64,000 nucleotides of DNA from Dichetophora obliterata (GCA_963920525.1 OY986435.1:303311408-303375407); one strand, 5' to 3'. Positions 10,575-21,690 are shown, counted from the first letter of the stretch. Made by a program: numbers and translations. Notes: generated by a model from the letters alone, not told the origin.

Positions 10575-11557
10575 TTACCTTTACCTTTACCTTTACCTTT
10601 ACCTTTACCTTTACCTTTACCTTTACCTTTACCTTTACCTTTACCTTTACCTTTACCTTTACCTTTACCTTTACCTTTACCTTTACCTTTACCTTTACCT
10701 TTACCTTTACCTTTACCTTTACCTTTACCTTTACCTTTACCTTTACCTTTACCTTTACCTTTACCTTTACCTTTACCTTTACCTTTACCTTTACCTTTAC
10801 CTTTACCTTTACCTTTACCTTTACCTTTACCTTTACCTTTACCTTTACCTTTACCTTTACCTTTACCTTTACCTTTACCTTTACCTTTACCTTTACCTTT
10901 ACCTTTACCTTTACCTTTACCTTTACCTTTACCTTTACCTTTACCTTTACCTTTACCTTTACCTTTACCTTTACCTTTACCTTTACCTTTACCTTTACCT
11001 TTACCTTTACCTTTACCTTTACCTTTACCTTTACCTTTACCTTTACCTTTACCTTTACCTTTACCTTTACCTTTACCTTTACCTTTACCTTTACCTTTAC
11101 CTTTACCTTTACCTTTACCTTTACCTTTACCTTTACCTTTACCTTTACCTTTACCTTTACCTTTACCTTTACCTTTACCTTTACCTTTATCTTTACCTTT
11201 ACCTTTACCTTTACCTTTACCTTTACCTTTACCTTTACCTTTACCTTTACCTTTACCTTTACCTTTACCTTTACCTTTACCTTTACCTTTACCTTTACCT
11301 TTACCTTTACCTTTACCTTTACCTTTACCTTTACCTTTACCTTTACCTTTACCTTTACCTTTACCTTTACCTTTACCTTTACCTTTACCTTTACCTTTAC
11401 CTTTACCTTTACCTTTACCTTTACCTTTACCTTTACCTTTACCTTTACCTTTACCTTTACCTTTACCTTTACCTTTACCTTTACCTTTACCTTTACCTTT
11501 ACCTTTACCTTTACCTTTACCTTTACCTTTACCTTTGCCTTTGCCTTTACCTTTACC
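10575..11557. repeat. (CTTTAC)n hexanucleotide array, ~980 bp
   Basis: About 164 almost perfect copies of CTTTAC. Visible variants are a single C-to-T unit near 11190 and two CTTTGC units near 11535-11546. On the minus strand it forms a long Gly-Lys dipeptide frame that is an artefact of the repeat. Confidence 0.98.
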
Positions 11558-11563
11558 TAGCGC

Positions 11564-12075
11564 ACTAGAGTGGACCTTATTTGTATGGGGAAAATTTCCA
11601 AGCACTTCATGGAGCGTTCCAAGGGCTAAACTGCCCCAATGGATAAAAGAAAAATTCGTGTTAAATTTTAATAAGATCGGATGCATATAAACCCGTGCAT
11701 GAAGTGCATGAAAAAAAAAATTTTTTTTGTTTTTATTTAAATTTTCGTTTGCAATTCCATTTGGAATGAGTCGAAAATAATACAAATATTGCTGAAAAAA
11801 TCCAAAAATAAAAATTTTTTCCTCTGAGTTATTCAAGTAAATTGAGGTGAATAACCTTATTGAACTCAAAAATTTTTGAAAAAAAAATCTTAGCTGTTTC
11901 CTTATTTCAAATGGAGTTGTTTTTTTTTCTTTCATGCACTTGTGCAAACTTTAAGCCGTGTGCGCACGGGTTTATATGCATTCGATCTTGCTAAAATTTT
12001 TCACGTATTTTTTTATCATCAATTACAACAGTTTGAGCCCTTGGGGTGGTTTTTGTATAATAAGGTCCACTCTAG
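11564..12075. mobile_element. 512-bp fold-back MITE, CTAGAGTGGACC ends
   Basis: Ends ACTAGAGTGGACCTTATT and its inverse AATAAGGTCCACTCTAGT. Inverted similarity continues inward: CAAGGGCT and CATATAAACCCGTGC on the left are mirrored by GCACGGGTTTATATG and AGCCCTTGG on the right. Non-coding. It abuts the hexanucleotide array, so the array may have grown next to it. No clear target duplication. Confidence 0.85.
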
Positions 12076-12834
12076 TACGCACGTATTAGGCTTATATTAA
12101 AGCATATAGCCTTGATGCGGATTATGGCAAGCCGTTTGTTCACAGGTGTGAACCCCAGGACGTGATGCCGTAGTCTCTTGCCTACTACAAATCCGCATCT
12201 AAATTCGCCCTTTTCCGTATAGCAGCTGTAGTAGATATCGCATGATGCATTCCAAATACAACCCTGTTCATTTCATCGCATTTCTTAGATAGCAGTGATA
12301 TCAGCTTTGTATCTTTCCAAGATATTCCAAGATATCAGTTAGTTGGATAGAAGCACCTTTCCAATTAAGAATATTCCATGTGCATATTCAAAAATTATTA
12401 TCAGTTTTATGTTTGCGGTAGTAATCATCATCAAATAAGATCATCACTAAATGAGATTAAACCATTTTTATTTATAAAGTAATTTCGTATAATTTAAAGT
12501 TACGGCTGCAATCCTGATCACAGACATACGGACAGACCGAAATAGCCTGATCGACACAGTAGGTGGCGCTGGTGAAAAGTGTTAATACCTTTAGTTTATA
12601 CCTTTAACGCCTCCTTATGGTCGTCTGCTAATAAACTGTTTTCAAAAATAATGCAAACAAGTATTAGTCAGGAACAGCTAATTTTATCTGGAAATAATTT
12701 GTTTTTACAGTCATGATGCGTAACTATACATTTTTTAGATTTTAATGTCAATTTTAAAAAAAATTGGGTAGAATTTAAGTACTTCCATTCAAGTTTGCTC
12801 ATAAACTTGATACAGAACTTCACATCACACTAAT
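12076..12834. other. Unassigned, possible retroelement scraps
   Basis: The stretch 12110-12260 is less AT-rich and shows minus-strand words resembling the ends of retroelement open frames, but nothing I can assign. The remainder is AT-rich. Confidence 0.35.
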
Positions 12835-14226
12835 TTGGTATGTTGCGCACTCATGGTATGTACTAGCCTGGCGGGGAAAAGCTGGGGTTGTAACCCAACA
12901 ATTCTCCGCTGGATGTATACCATGATGGTGAGACCCATCCTCACCTATGGTGCAATAGCATGGGCTGAGAGAACCAAGCTAACCACAATGAGGAATATGC
13001 TAACAAAGGTGCAGAGACTGGCCTGTGTATGCATCACAGGGGCCATAAGGACATGCCCTACAGCAGCACTAGAAGTAATTCTGGACCTAACACCCTTACA
13101 CCTTGTCATAGAGGGAGTAGCCAAGCGAACTCTGTTGTGCATTGCAAAAGAGGGGACAGGTTTAGGTAAAACTATCAGCAGTAGAGAGAAGGAGGATATT
13201 GCAAAGCACACTCCCTACATCGATCTACCAAGAGACGATATAGTAAAAAGGTATAACTTCGAAAAACACTTCGGAATTAAGCTTAGTACCAAGAAAGAGT
13301 AGGACAGCGAGATGATATCGCAAGTCAAGAAACCACACAGTATAGCATGGTATGGTATACAGATGGGTCCAAGACATTGGAAGGTATAGGCGCAGGGGTG
13401 TACGGGCCAAGAACCAAGCACTTTGAACCTATGGGGACAACACCCAGTATCTTCCTGTGTGCACAATTCAATCTGGACCGTAAATACAAAGGTCAGGATA
13501 TAGTTGTGATGTCAGACAGCCAAGCAGCAATCAAAGCATTAGTTTCCTATGAGATATCATCGAGAATAACATGGGAATGCCTAACAAAACTCAACGAACT
13601 AGGCAAGAACACAAAAGACACAAAGGAATACAGGGTAACGAAGAAGCCGATGGTCTAGCGCGACAGGGTGCAGCCACAAAATTTATAGGACCAGAACCAT
13701 TCTGTGGATTGGGCACACATTCTATAAAAGAAGAACTAAGAAGGGAGGAGAGGCATAAACGTTCAAACCTTTGGAAAAGCCTCCCAAAGCTAAGACAATC
13801 CAAATTGCTCCTCAGAGATTTTAACACTCGGAGAGCAAAATTGTGCATAAGCTTAGGCAAACCGAATCTTAGGATTCTAACGGGGTTCCTTACAGGACAC
13901 TGTAAGCTCAAATACCACCTGATGAAATTGGGCATAGAGACCGATAGTAACTGCCGTTTCTGTGAAGAAGCAGAGGAGACTCCAATACACCTACTTACAA
14001 ACTGCGACGCCGTGGCTCGCAGACGTAAACTAGCACTGGGGAATTATGAGCTGAGTCTAGAGCAGGTTTCATCCCTTGAACCTAAGAATTTTCTCAAATT
14101 CATTAGAGAAATAGGGCTGGATGAAATTCTGTAATCCGCAAACCCAGCGGAGCTTTGAGAAGGAGGTACAATAGATCTCATTTAGGTCGCAGTACGCATC
14201 TCCACCACACAACATTAACATTAACA
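12835..14226 (+). pseudogene. 5'-truncated RNase H-type LINE (I/LOA-like group)
   Basis: C-terminal part of a LINE ORF2. 12835-13302 encodes the post-RT connection region (YTMMVRPILTYGAIAWAERT, KVQRLACVCITGAIRTCPTAAL), typical of fly I/LOA/R1-like LINEs. The RNase H domain follows in other frames: WYTDGSKTLEGIGAGVYG with the first Asp (13350), SDSQAAIKAL with the central Asp (13515), and GIQGNEEADGLARQGA (13625). The C-terminal region to 14134 includes ILTGFLTGHCKLKYHL and the Cys-His knuckle NCRFCEEAEETPIHLLTNCD. Frameshifts at about 13300, 13480 and 13640 kill it. A short (ACATTA) tail occurs at 14205-14226. The endonuclease and RT core are absent. Confidence 0.88.
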
Positions 14227-14229
14227 ATT

Positions 14230-15539
14230 TGGTATGTTAACCGGGATTTGATAACAAAATCGAACGATCGCTGTGATAGGAATTATCACATTCTTTACCA
14301 AAATCGACTTTCTAAAAATTAAATTTTTGTTTTAGAACCTAAAGTTTTTGTTTTGTTTAAATTTTCCATAGAATTTAAACTTTTTTTATTTATGCAGTAA
14401 GAGGACTGTTGCACATCAGAAATAAATAGTTGGATCGGAACACATTTTGATTGTTGCCTTGTTCAATCGTTCAATTCTGTAGTGTTGTTCTGCAACAGTC
14501 ATTCTACAAACTGCAGTCAAGTTAGACAGTTGCAAGGAAATTTTATAAAAATTTACTCGTCAACAATAACAACTAATCTTCGGCGCACGCCCACTTTTGA
14601 CACTTTACACTTTGAAATTTTTACGTCTTTGCTAGAACGACTTGGCAGCCAGCAGAACCATCACCATCGCCACTTAATCCACAAGCAAAACTCCTATTTA
14701 ATACAGCACGCAGCAGGTGGCCAGCCTTAAAAATTTCCAGCAAGAAGGAATTGTCAGCTAGCCTTCCTGCCTGCAAACGGCACCGAGAATCTCAGGGGAA
14801 CACATTGGATGCAATGCCAATGCCTAGCACAATGGGCAAAGGTGTGTCACATGCTGCCTTGGTGTGTCATCAACGTCATTTGAATGACGTGCATGGCCAA
14901 GGCATGATGTACTCTTCTTGGCTTCCCTGCGGATTCTGTTAGTGAGTAACAAGCAATTCTCAGCCAGTGACACGCACAATTAAACTTGTATACCATGCAT
15001 CATTACTACCTGTCTTGAGCAAATCTGCTTATCGCAATTTTTATCTGGTTTATCTCAAATCGAATAAAGCAATCACAGAGTTTATAATTGCGTCATACAA
15101 ATTGGTTTGGATTGATACACATTATGATGATGAAGCACTGATCTTTTTCGTTATTTACCACAATGACTAATACGTACGATTTTTTTATTCTCATCAGAGC
15201 GTATCATTTAAATGTAGACTCGTTTCATTTTAATTTTGATAGAATTGTTGCAAGCAATGAGCTTATCAATATCCTAACACTAACTACCCAGCTCATTTGT
15301 CAGTCTGTTTTGAGATTAATTAATTTGCTAAAATATTACTGCATTTTAATAAATATATAAATACATTTTTTTAAACCTTGCGGCTAAACCAATAATTAAA
15401 ACTCTACTGTTCGAAAATTTAAGCCGAAAGAAATATTATAGCTTCCCTTTTAGCTTTTTAGATAAAATTTAAGAACATTTATGTATTATTTTTTCATCAT
15501 AAAATGTTTGGATCATATGTTTGTTTATTGCTTTTGTTG
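14230..15539. other. Unassigned, moderately complex sequence
   Basis: The part 14380-14950 is less AT-rich and less repetitive than its surroundings, with short plus frames (14482-14730, 14751-14942) but no domain, signal peptide or clear splice structure. It may be unique host DNA with regulatory content. The rest is AT-rich filler. Confidence 0.35.
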
Positions 15540-16145
15540 CGTATATCCAGTGGTGGATGAAGCCTAGGCAGCGAGTGGGCTCGAGCTCACAGCGGAAAAT
15601 TTTTAGGGGCGGCAAAATTTGACAAAAACAATAGAATGTTTTGATTTTTTTTTTGCTAAGATTATAAAAACGTAATTTAAAAAAGATAATGGGCCAACAA
15701 AAAAATTTACACTGTGCTAATGGGCCAACAAAAATTTAGAATGCAGACTTTTTTAAAGTTTTACCACAAAATGAGCTTAACGAGATTCCAGATATAAGCA
15801 AATTCACGAAAAATATGAAGTCTTGGAATGTTTAAGCAAACACATATACCCAAGAATACTCTTAACCCTATTACTGCCATGCTATTTGACTACCGTAAGC
15901 TGCCACGTAGTGATTTAGAGACACTAATACAAAATATATGGATAATTAATTTATTTTATTAAAAAAAAATTAAACTTTATATGTGATACTTAAAGCCACT
16001 AAATATCGAACATTAGTGAATGCATTTATTGAAAAAAAATTAAATAAATAATGTGGGAATTGTCATTTAACTATTTATTTACACCTGTGAGGAAAACCAC
16101 ATTTTTCTATGAATGCTCGTTACACACGGATTTCTGACTGACATA

Positions 16146-17738
16146 CAGTGTTGCGCAAAATAATAGCAACAAAATCAGTACACAGCTACAAAATCGTGTA
16201 TCTTTTTAAATATTAGGTACACACAAAAATGATTATAGGAACCAAAGCATATATTCATACATCATATTAAAAACAAATCATATTAAAATTTGGTTTTGTT
16301 TTCTTTATTAAATTTAAAATTAATGTGATTTCATTCAGTTTGTCTGAGAGCAAAACAAAGGCAACATAATTAGTATTTGGTGTAAGACTCATTATTCTTG
16401 ATAACCGCTGCACATCTGAGCGACATCGACTCTATTAAATTAGATATGTTGGTATTAGGTATATGTTCCCAATTAACTTTCAGGGCTTCATACAGTGCAG
16501 TCTTATTGGAAAATCTTTGACCAGAAACTTTTACCTTCAAAATACCAAAAAGATTTTCAATGGGATTCAAGTCATTGTGACTGTGCCGGCCAATCAAGGA
16601 CTTGAATCCCATTGCCTCTAATGTAATCTTTGATGAGCTTTGAAGTGTGCTTCGGGTCGTTGTCGGGCTGAAACGTTCACTGAAGCTAAGGGAAAAACAA
16701 GTGCAGACAATAATGCCACCGCCTCCTTGCTTAAATTTTATTTTGCAGTTTCGGGCTTCAAGTCGTGTACCTGGGTGGCGACGTACCGTGCACATCCCAT
16801 CCGAATTAACCAAGTTGAACTTTGATTCATCGCTAAAAAACGGTTTTCGATTTTTGAACGGTCCAATTTAGGTGCTCTTTTGTAAGACTGAGTCTAAAAA
16901 ACAATAAATTGCAACTTGTTGTTACGATTTCAGACAAAATTGTTTAAATTGTAACACCTCACCTTGTTTTGTATGCTTAGCTGTAAGCAAAGGTTTCTCT
17001 GCCGGTCTGTAACTTCTTTAATCGTTCTCAACGGCTCGTCATCAAACAGTGCTGTGATGGATATCTAAATCAAGTGTCCGAACAACCTCTTTGGATGTGG
17101 CAAATGCATTTCGTTTGAACACGCCACAAATGTTCCTGTCATCACGTAGCGATGTCCTACGCGGCCGCCCTCTTTATTAAACCGTTGTTACGTCTTTTGT
17201 GATGGTATATTTCTTTATTAATCTGCAAACTATTGACTGATTAATATCAAACTGTTTCTCGTTAGATATTTGTGAATTTCCGTTTTTATATTCGTAAATA
17301 ATTTGCAATGTAAGAGCTTCACAGTATTTAAAACGCGCCATTATAAATGGAACAGTCAATGTCACAACTAGCGCAAAAACAAAACTAAACTTAAATGTTT
17401 ATGACTTACAAACAACACGTACTTTACAATAACGGAACTTTTACCGGTAATTCTTGGAACTTCTGTTCTCTTTTTACATTTTTCAAGTTTTGTTGCTTTT
17501 GTTTTGCTCTCAGACAAATGGAATGAAGCCACATTAATTTGAAATTTAATTAAAGAAAACAAAACCAAATTTGAATTTGATTTGTTTTATATATGATGTA
17601 TGAATATATTGATATTCATACATCATATCATAACAGCTTTGATTCCTATAATCATTTTTGTGTGTCCCCAATATTAAAAAAGATACACGTTTTTGTTGCA
17701 GCGCGCTTTTTTTGTTGCTATTGTTTTGCGCAACACTG
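16146..17738 (-). mobile_element. Tc1-family element (1.59 kb) with long inverted repeats
   Basis: Ends CAGTGTTGCGCAAAATAATA and, inverted, CAGTGTTGCGCAAAACAATA, each preceded or followed by TA. Inverted similarity extends for roughly 200 bp inward on both sides (for example CACACAAAAATGATTATAGG and the CTCTGAGA/TCTCAGAC region), so this is the long-IR type of Tc1. The length fits an intact-size Tc1. The transposase gene within is broken. Confidence 0.93.
16370..17365 (-). pseudogene. Tc1 transposase pseudogene
   Basis: N-terminal helix-turn-helix block at 17350-17180 (MARFKYCEALTLQIIYEYK ... QSIVCRLIKKY). The catalytic half is at 16813-16370: DGMCTVRRHPGTRLEARN with a GGGGIIV block, then SHNDLNPIENLFGILKVK, which is the DLNPIENLW-type motif just before the third acidic residue of the DDE triad. 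Several frame breaks lie between 17180 and 16813, and the first two catalytic Asp regions are not readable, so no active product is expected. Confidence 0.88.
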
Positions 17739-17740
17739 TA

Positions 17741-17905
17741 TACCACTGCATTTCTAAGAAGATTTTCCTTATTCATAAGTGCAGCAGTAACATAGTCGTC
17801 TCTTCTTTGATTGTACTGTTGATGCACGTTCTTTAAAAAATTTCTCTCAGGGAATTTAGCTGCTTGTCCTTTCAAAAAGTTCCCATATCATCTCGGCAAC
17901 TGTAG
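17741..17905 (-). other. Coding-like fragment between nested elements
   Basis: On the minus strand this reads GQAAKFPERNFLKNVHQQYN followed by RRDDYVTAALMNKENLLRN, up to the Tc1 boundary. It looks like protein sequence cut by the Tc1 insertion but I cannot assign it, and it does not look like piggyBac transposase. Confidence 0.35.
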
Positions 17906-17907
17906 TA

Positions 17908-18411
17908 CACTAGGGGTAAAATACTTTTACCTGATCCAGGGTTTTTTATCTGGCGAATTTAGTTAGGGTACCTCTGGATAAGGTAGGAGAAACTTTTTCA
18001 ATTTTATCCAATTCTGTGGACATGTTGGCTAAAAAAAATAAAGTGCCCATTCGTTTGCTCTAGCTCTTCCTCTAGCCCTTGCTGGGGGCAAAAAGGATAT
18101 TTTTTAGTCATAGTATTGTTGTTCGTGATGTGATTGTTGAAAAATTCTTACATTTTCATATAAGTGATTGAGGTTAAAACAGGTAAACCTAGCATTTGGT
18201 TAAATAAACCTGATTCAATTCGATTTAAACACAAATACTGGTTGAAATTCGGTTAAGATAACCACATTTGTCAGTTTCATAAAACCACAAAAACAGGTTA
18301 AATTAACCTGGATGACATGTGGTAATCTTAACCGGACAAATCATGTTGGCAAATTTTAACCTGAAATTTTATTTCAAATTTGATTAAATTAACCAAATTT
18401 TTTTCTGGGTG
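17908..18411. mobile_element. CAC...GTG element with GGTTAA/TTAACC subterminal repeats
   Basis: The right end, inverted, is CACCCAGAAAAAAATTTGG next to TA, the same terminal style as the 3744-6038 element. Inside it (18172-18400) are repeated GGTTAA and TTAACC words, many as GGTTAAATTAACC palindromes. The left end is taken at CACTAGGGGTAAAATAC after TA (17906), but it lacks a matching repeat array, so the left boundary is tentative and the element may be truncated. Confidence 0.5.
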
Positions 18412-18439
18412 TAGGGCATTTTCATTATGCGGCTCGTTC

Positions 18440-19001
18440 ATTCTTTTCCGAGCTAAGGAAAGTCATATAGCGGATAACTGGTGCTGAAAAATCGAAAATC
18501 CACCAAATTTTCTCACCATATTACATAATCTTTATATGCCAAGAAGGCATATACTGTCGGAATGATATCCTACCTCTTAACGGTACTAATTGTTCATCTA
18601 TTGTCAAGTTACTACCCGGTATGTAATGCTTTCGAAATTCTCAGTTGATAATACTCCAAATATCCCTTATTGCCGCCAATTTATCTTTTGGTATGCGAGT
18701 TGATCGTGTTGATTTGTCATCAAAACGCAAATGCCGTAACAGTGCAACAAATCTATGATGAAAAATATGTTCCAAATCTTTCATCATTATTGTGTCCACC
18801 TTCACTTTCTTCAGCAGATTTAATGCTTATTTTATACTCTGATTCGGATGCAGTTTCCAAAACATCAATATCACTTTCTGAGATGCAAGATTCATCACAA
18901 TCTTTAGCTGTGTCTTCCAATTAACTTTCATCATCTTCCATTTCTATAGCGTTTTTAATTTCTGCATTCTTTAGATGTCTTGTTCTTCTAGCTCCATACA
19001 T
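18440..19001 (-). pseudogene. piggyBac transposase pseudogene (N-terminal and first DDE region)
   Basis: Starts MYGARRTRHLKNAEI and continues through an acidic Ser/Glu/Asp-rich segment (ISESDIDVLETASESEYK), typical of piggyBac N-termini. After an internal deletion near 18750 the frame changes and reads HHRFVALLRHLRFDDKSTR then IPGSNLTIDEQLVPLRGR and ISFRQYMPSW. TIDEQL contains the first catalytic Asp of piggyBac transposases. In-frame stops (for example just before EFRKHYIPG), the deletion and the missing C-terminal half make it non-functional. Confidence 0.9.
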
Positions 19002-19018
19002 GCTAGTAAAATTAATTA

Positions 19019-19265
19019 GGGGTATTCACGATTCAGTGCACTTGCCTGTGCAGTTGAGGACTTGTGCAGTTGTGCAGTTAGGTTTTCGTGAACACACCAC
19101 CATCACCATTTCAAAGCTGTCAACATTTTTCAATGCACACAAGTGCACAACTGCTCAAGTCCTCAAGTCCTCAAGTTGAAGATTTTTGACGTACGTACAA
19201 TTTGTTTTTGTAAAGTGCACAAGTCCTCAACTGTACAGGCAAGTGCACTGAATCGTGAATACCCC
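19019..19265. mobile_element. 247-bp MITE, GGGGTATTCACGATTCAGTG ends
   Basis: The inverted termini GGGGTATTCACGATTCAGTG and CACTGAATCGTGAATACCCC are perfect over at least 20 bases. The interior is built from CAAGTCCTCAA and GTGCACAA words in both orientations, so most of it can fold on itself. Target duplication is unclear (ATT on both sides if the adjoining A/T is part of the terminus). Inserted in the piggyBac copy. Confidence 0.85.
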
Positions 19266-19481
19266 TATTATTTTATAGCTACTGAATATTGTTCTGATAA
19301 TAGCTATTGTATAACTTGTGTTCTTGTACCTATGCAGTACGAAAATGATTTTATTTACTTCCAAATCATCAATGCAAATATTATGCCTTGACAGATCATT
19401 TTTCGACATGAATAAACAATATGCAATACATTTTTTACTCGAGCACAAGCTAACACCTTAGATCGTCGTTTTAGTGTCTTA

Positions 19482-19720
19482 GGGCCAATTTTTCAGTGCG
19501 AGTTTAAGCTCTTGTCAAATTAAACTGAGGTTAACTCACCAAAATTGGACGATTAGACTCGGTTTAACTAGATATTTTAGCATTCGTTGAAGTTAAATTG
19601 ACTTAAGTTGTCATATAATGTGTTCCTTTTTTGCCGAAACCTATTTTAAACGTCCAATTTCGGTGAGTTAAGCTCGGTTTAATTTGAGTAGAGTTTAAGC
19701 TCGCACTGAAAAATTGGGCC
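19482..19720. mobile_element. 239-bp Harbinger-type MITE, TTA duplication
   Basis: Ends GGGCCAATTTTTCAGTGCGA and, inverted, GGCCCAATTTTTCAGTGCGA, flanked by TTA at 19479-19481 and 19721-19723. A 3-bp TTA/TAA duplication and G-rich ends suggest PIF/Harbinger. Inner inverted blocks include GGTTTAA and CCAATTT words. Inserted in the piggyBac copy. Confidence 0.85.
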
Positions 19721-20589
19721 TTAGAGTCACTACTTGGCAGTTAATGATATTTTTTAATACTATGTGTAATAAGTTAATGTTATGAAAACATAATAAAAAA
19801 TTTATTGTATACATATAACAATTACGTAGTAGCCGATAGTAAAATACATTAACTGATTTTGCTATAAAACGTGTTTTAAATCTTTTACATGCGTTCGAAA
19901 TTCAATAGTGACCCATAGTCACAGCCTGGCAGTAATAGGGTTAAAAACTAAAACAACTTTAACAATGATAATTTAGAAGACTCCTTTTTATCAAAATGCA
20001 ATCATTTTAAAGAATTTATAAAATAAAAGTTAAATTCATTTCCGCGTTACAAACAAAAATGCATTGAAGTTGAGTCACCATTTATAAAAGAGTCGCTCTG
20101 CTTATGTGAAAGCAGCAACCACAATCAAAAAAATATACTAATTCAGATGGCAAATATAATTCGAAATAACCAAGTTGAAATTATTTTCATAAACTTAGAC
20201 ATTTCACTTCGAATGTTTTTATGCTTTTTTGTAACAAACGGCTTATCCGAAAGATCGTTTTCAAAAAATTAAACTGCTTTGTAGTGTGTGTTGTGCATTG
20301 AAGGATGTTTATTTAACGCAACTTATTTCGATGGCATAATTTGGGACTTTGCTTCTGCAAAATCCTGACATAAAGTACATTAAATTAAAAGTATTTTAAA
20401 TCAAAATTAGTTTAAGAATTACAAACATTTTCATTAGTTTATAAGCTATGTTCAATATTTGCACTAATTATTTTCAGATCCTGAAAAAAATAGTCTTAAG
20501 CAACAAAACTAATTTTAAATATATAAACTAATGTCTTTGAGAGCAAAAACTCAAAATCTTAAGGTATAAAATATTAGTTACTAATTATA

Positions 20590-21210
20590 ATAGAAGCCCA
20601 TCATACCTTCGTCCGAAAATTCTTTAAACCGATTCTCAATTGACTTCATCTGCTGGTGAAATCTTTCCCAATGTTCTCTCGACTCTCGTCGCCTAGATTA
20701 TTCGGAAAAAATTCAAATGGGAGTACAGAAAGTGAATTTTTTACAGTTCCTGAGCAAATCGTTGACTATTTTCTCATAAGATTCACTTTTATTGTTCCAG
20801 AGGAAGCTAAAATTAATCATTCTAAAAGAACCCGCGCTGCTGCTTCAACTGGTAACAATAGTTCTGCAAATTGAAGATCGTTCAACACCTTCTTCATTTT
20901 TATAAAGAAATGGGAAATTCGTTTTCCAATATGTGAATCCTTCGCCTTCTTTGTCTACCGCCTTTACAAAATGTTTCATAAGACCAAGTTTAATGTGCAG
21001 TGCTTGGAGAATTATGTTTTCCTTTTTGACAAGTGGAACATTTTTGACATTGCTCTCTTCATCTATATATTCAATTCTTTCTGGGAAATCCTTTTGTAGT
21101 AGTTGTGTTCACGTGCTCGACTGTCCCACTTGCAGAGAAAACAGCAGTATTTTGCGTAGCCACAAAAACACGAAAAATCCTCAAAAATTTAATTTATCTC
21201 GCCGAAACTA
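20590..21210 (-). pseudogene. Decayed arthropod repetitive gene (LHIKLGLMK family) inside the hAT element
   Basis: Minus-strand blocks in order: a CGYAKYCCFLCKWDSRAR segment (about 21170-21115), FPERIEYIDEESNV and PLVKKENIILQALHIKLGLM followed by KHFVKAVDKEGEGFTYW (21090-20940), then after frame breaks EFFPNNLGDESRE and ERFHQQMKSIENRF (20720-20640). This order and these words match a protein family found repeatedly in arthropod genomes, usually as uncharacterised multi-copy sequences; I recall the family from its motifs but cannot give a name. Stops and frameshifts show it is dead. It is the only coding remnant in the shell hAT element's own sequence. Confidence 0.65.
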
Positions 21211-21614
21211 GCAGTAGAATCAAAAAATTATGTAGCTAATTTTATTACCTTTGATTTGATCCAAAATCAATGTTTCGAAAATGAAGCGACAGAAAAAAAA
21301 GAATGACATTTTCGGAAGCACCGACCAATTTTACATTATATATATATAGTGGCATTCATTCATTGTACACTCTGGCTGTAAGCCAGTGTTATTAAAAAGT
21401 TATATTTTTCAAATGAACTTATATTTAATTCAAATGTTTTATATTTGAAAGCATTCGGATTCGATTTTAGGCGAAACAATTTTTAAAAATATCGTCAAAA
21501 ATATGTATTTTTTTTTGGTGGGGTTTTACCATTGTTATTGTTATTATTTCTTTTTTAAGGTTGGCATTTAAGTCTAGTCCACAGCGGCAAATTTTGTAAA
21601 TCCGGCCCTGCGTA

Positions 21615-21690
21615 TAGCGCAATAGCCCAGAGGTTGGACTAGTTAACTTACAAACTGAATGTCGTAGGGTCGAATCTCACTGTGTTGGCT
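21615..21690 (+). repeat. tRNA-like SINE head, second type
   Basis: Box A TAGCCCAGAGGTTGG at 21627 and B box-like GGGTCGAATCTC at 21668, at tRNA spacing, followed by an unrelated AT-rich body. It differs from the heads at 8010, 27256 and 56632. It begins exactly at the right flank of the hAT element. Confidence 0.5.

Larger units (their letters stand above)
15866..19940 (-). mobile_element. piggyBac-like element with TTAA target duplication
   Basis: Ends CCCTATTACTGCCATGC and, inverted, CCCTATTACTGCCAGGC, each flanked by TTAA (15862-15865 and 19941-19944). CCC termini in TTAA sites are diagnostic of piggyBac elements. The length is inflated by the nested Tc1 copy (16146-17738), the CAC element (17908-18411) and two MITEs (19019-19265, 19482-19720). 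The coding remnant at 18440-19001 confirms the superfamily. Confidence 0.93.
15548..21610. mobile_element. hAT-type transposon, outer shell of a four-level nest
   Basis: Left end CAGTGGTGGATGAAGC and right end (inverted) CAGGGCCGGATTTACAAA form imperfect terminal repeats; both ends also carry a CACAGCGG word and a GCAAAATTT/GCAAATTTT word. Flanking 8-mers CGTATATC (15540-15547) and CGTATAGC (21611-21618) differ at one base, consistent with an old 8-bp hAT duplication. The element's own sequence is only about 2 kb (15548-15861 and 19945-21610); the rest is the piggyBac element inserted at 15862-19944. It carries the decayed gene at 20590-21210. Confidence 0.75.

Noticed and set aside
10575..11557. 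Hexamer array as telomeric DNA
   Set aside because: The unit is not a TTAGG-type repeat and flies lack telomerase repeats; the array is internal and flanked by ordinary elements.
10565..11947. 460-codon minus frame with a long Gly-Lys dipeptide repeat
   Set aside because: It is the translation of the (CTTTAC)n array plus the adjoining MITE; there is no independent coding evidence.
16640..16871. Plus-strand frames opposite the Tc1 transposase
   Set aside because: They are antisense shadows of the minus-strand transposase remnant.
15548..21610. A single 6-kb autonomous transposon
   Set aside because: Internal TTAA, TA and TTA duplications show that about 4 kb of it is later insertions.
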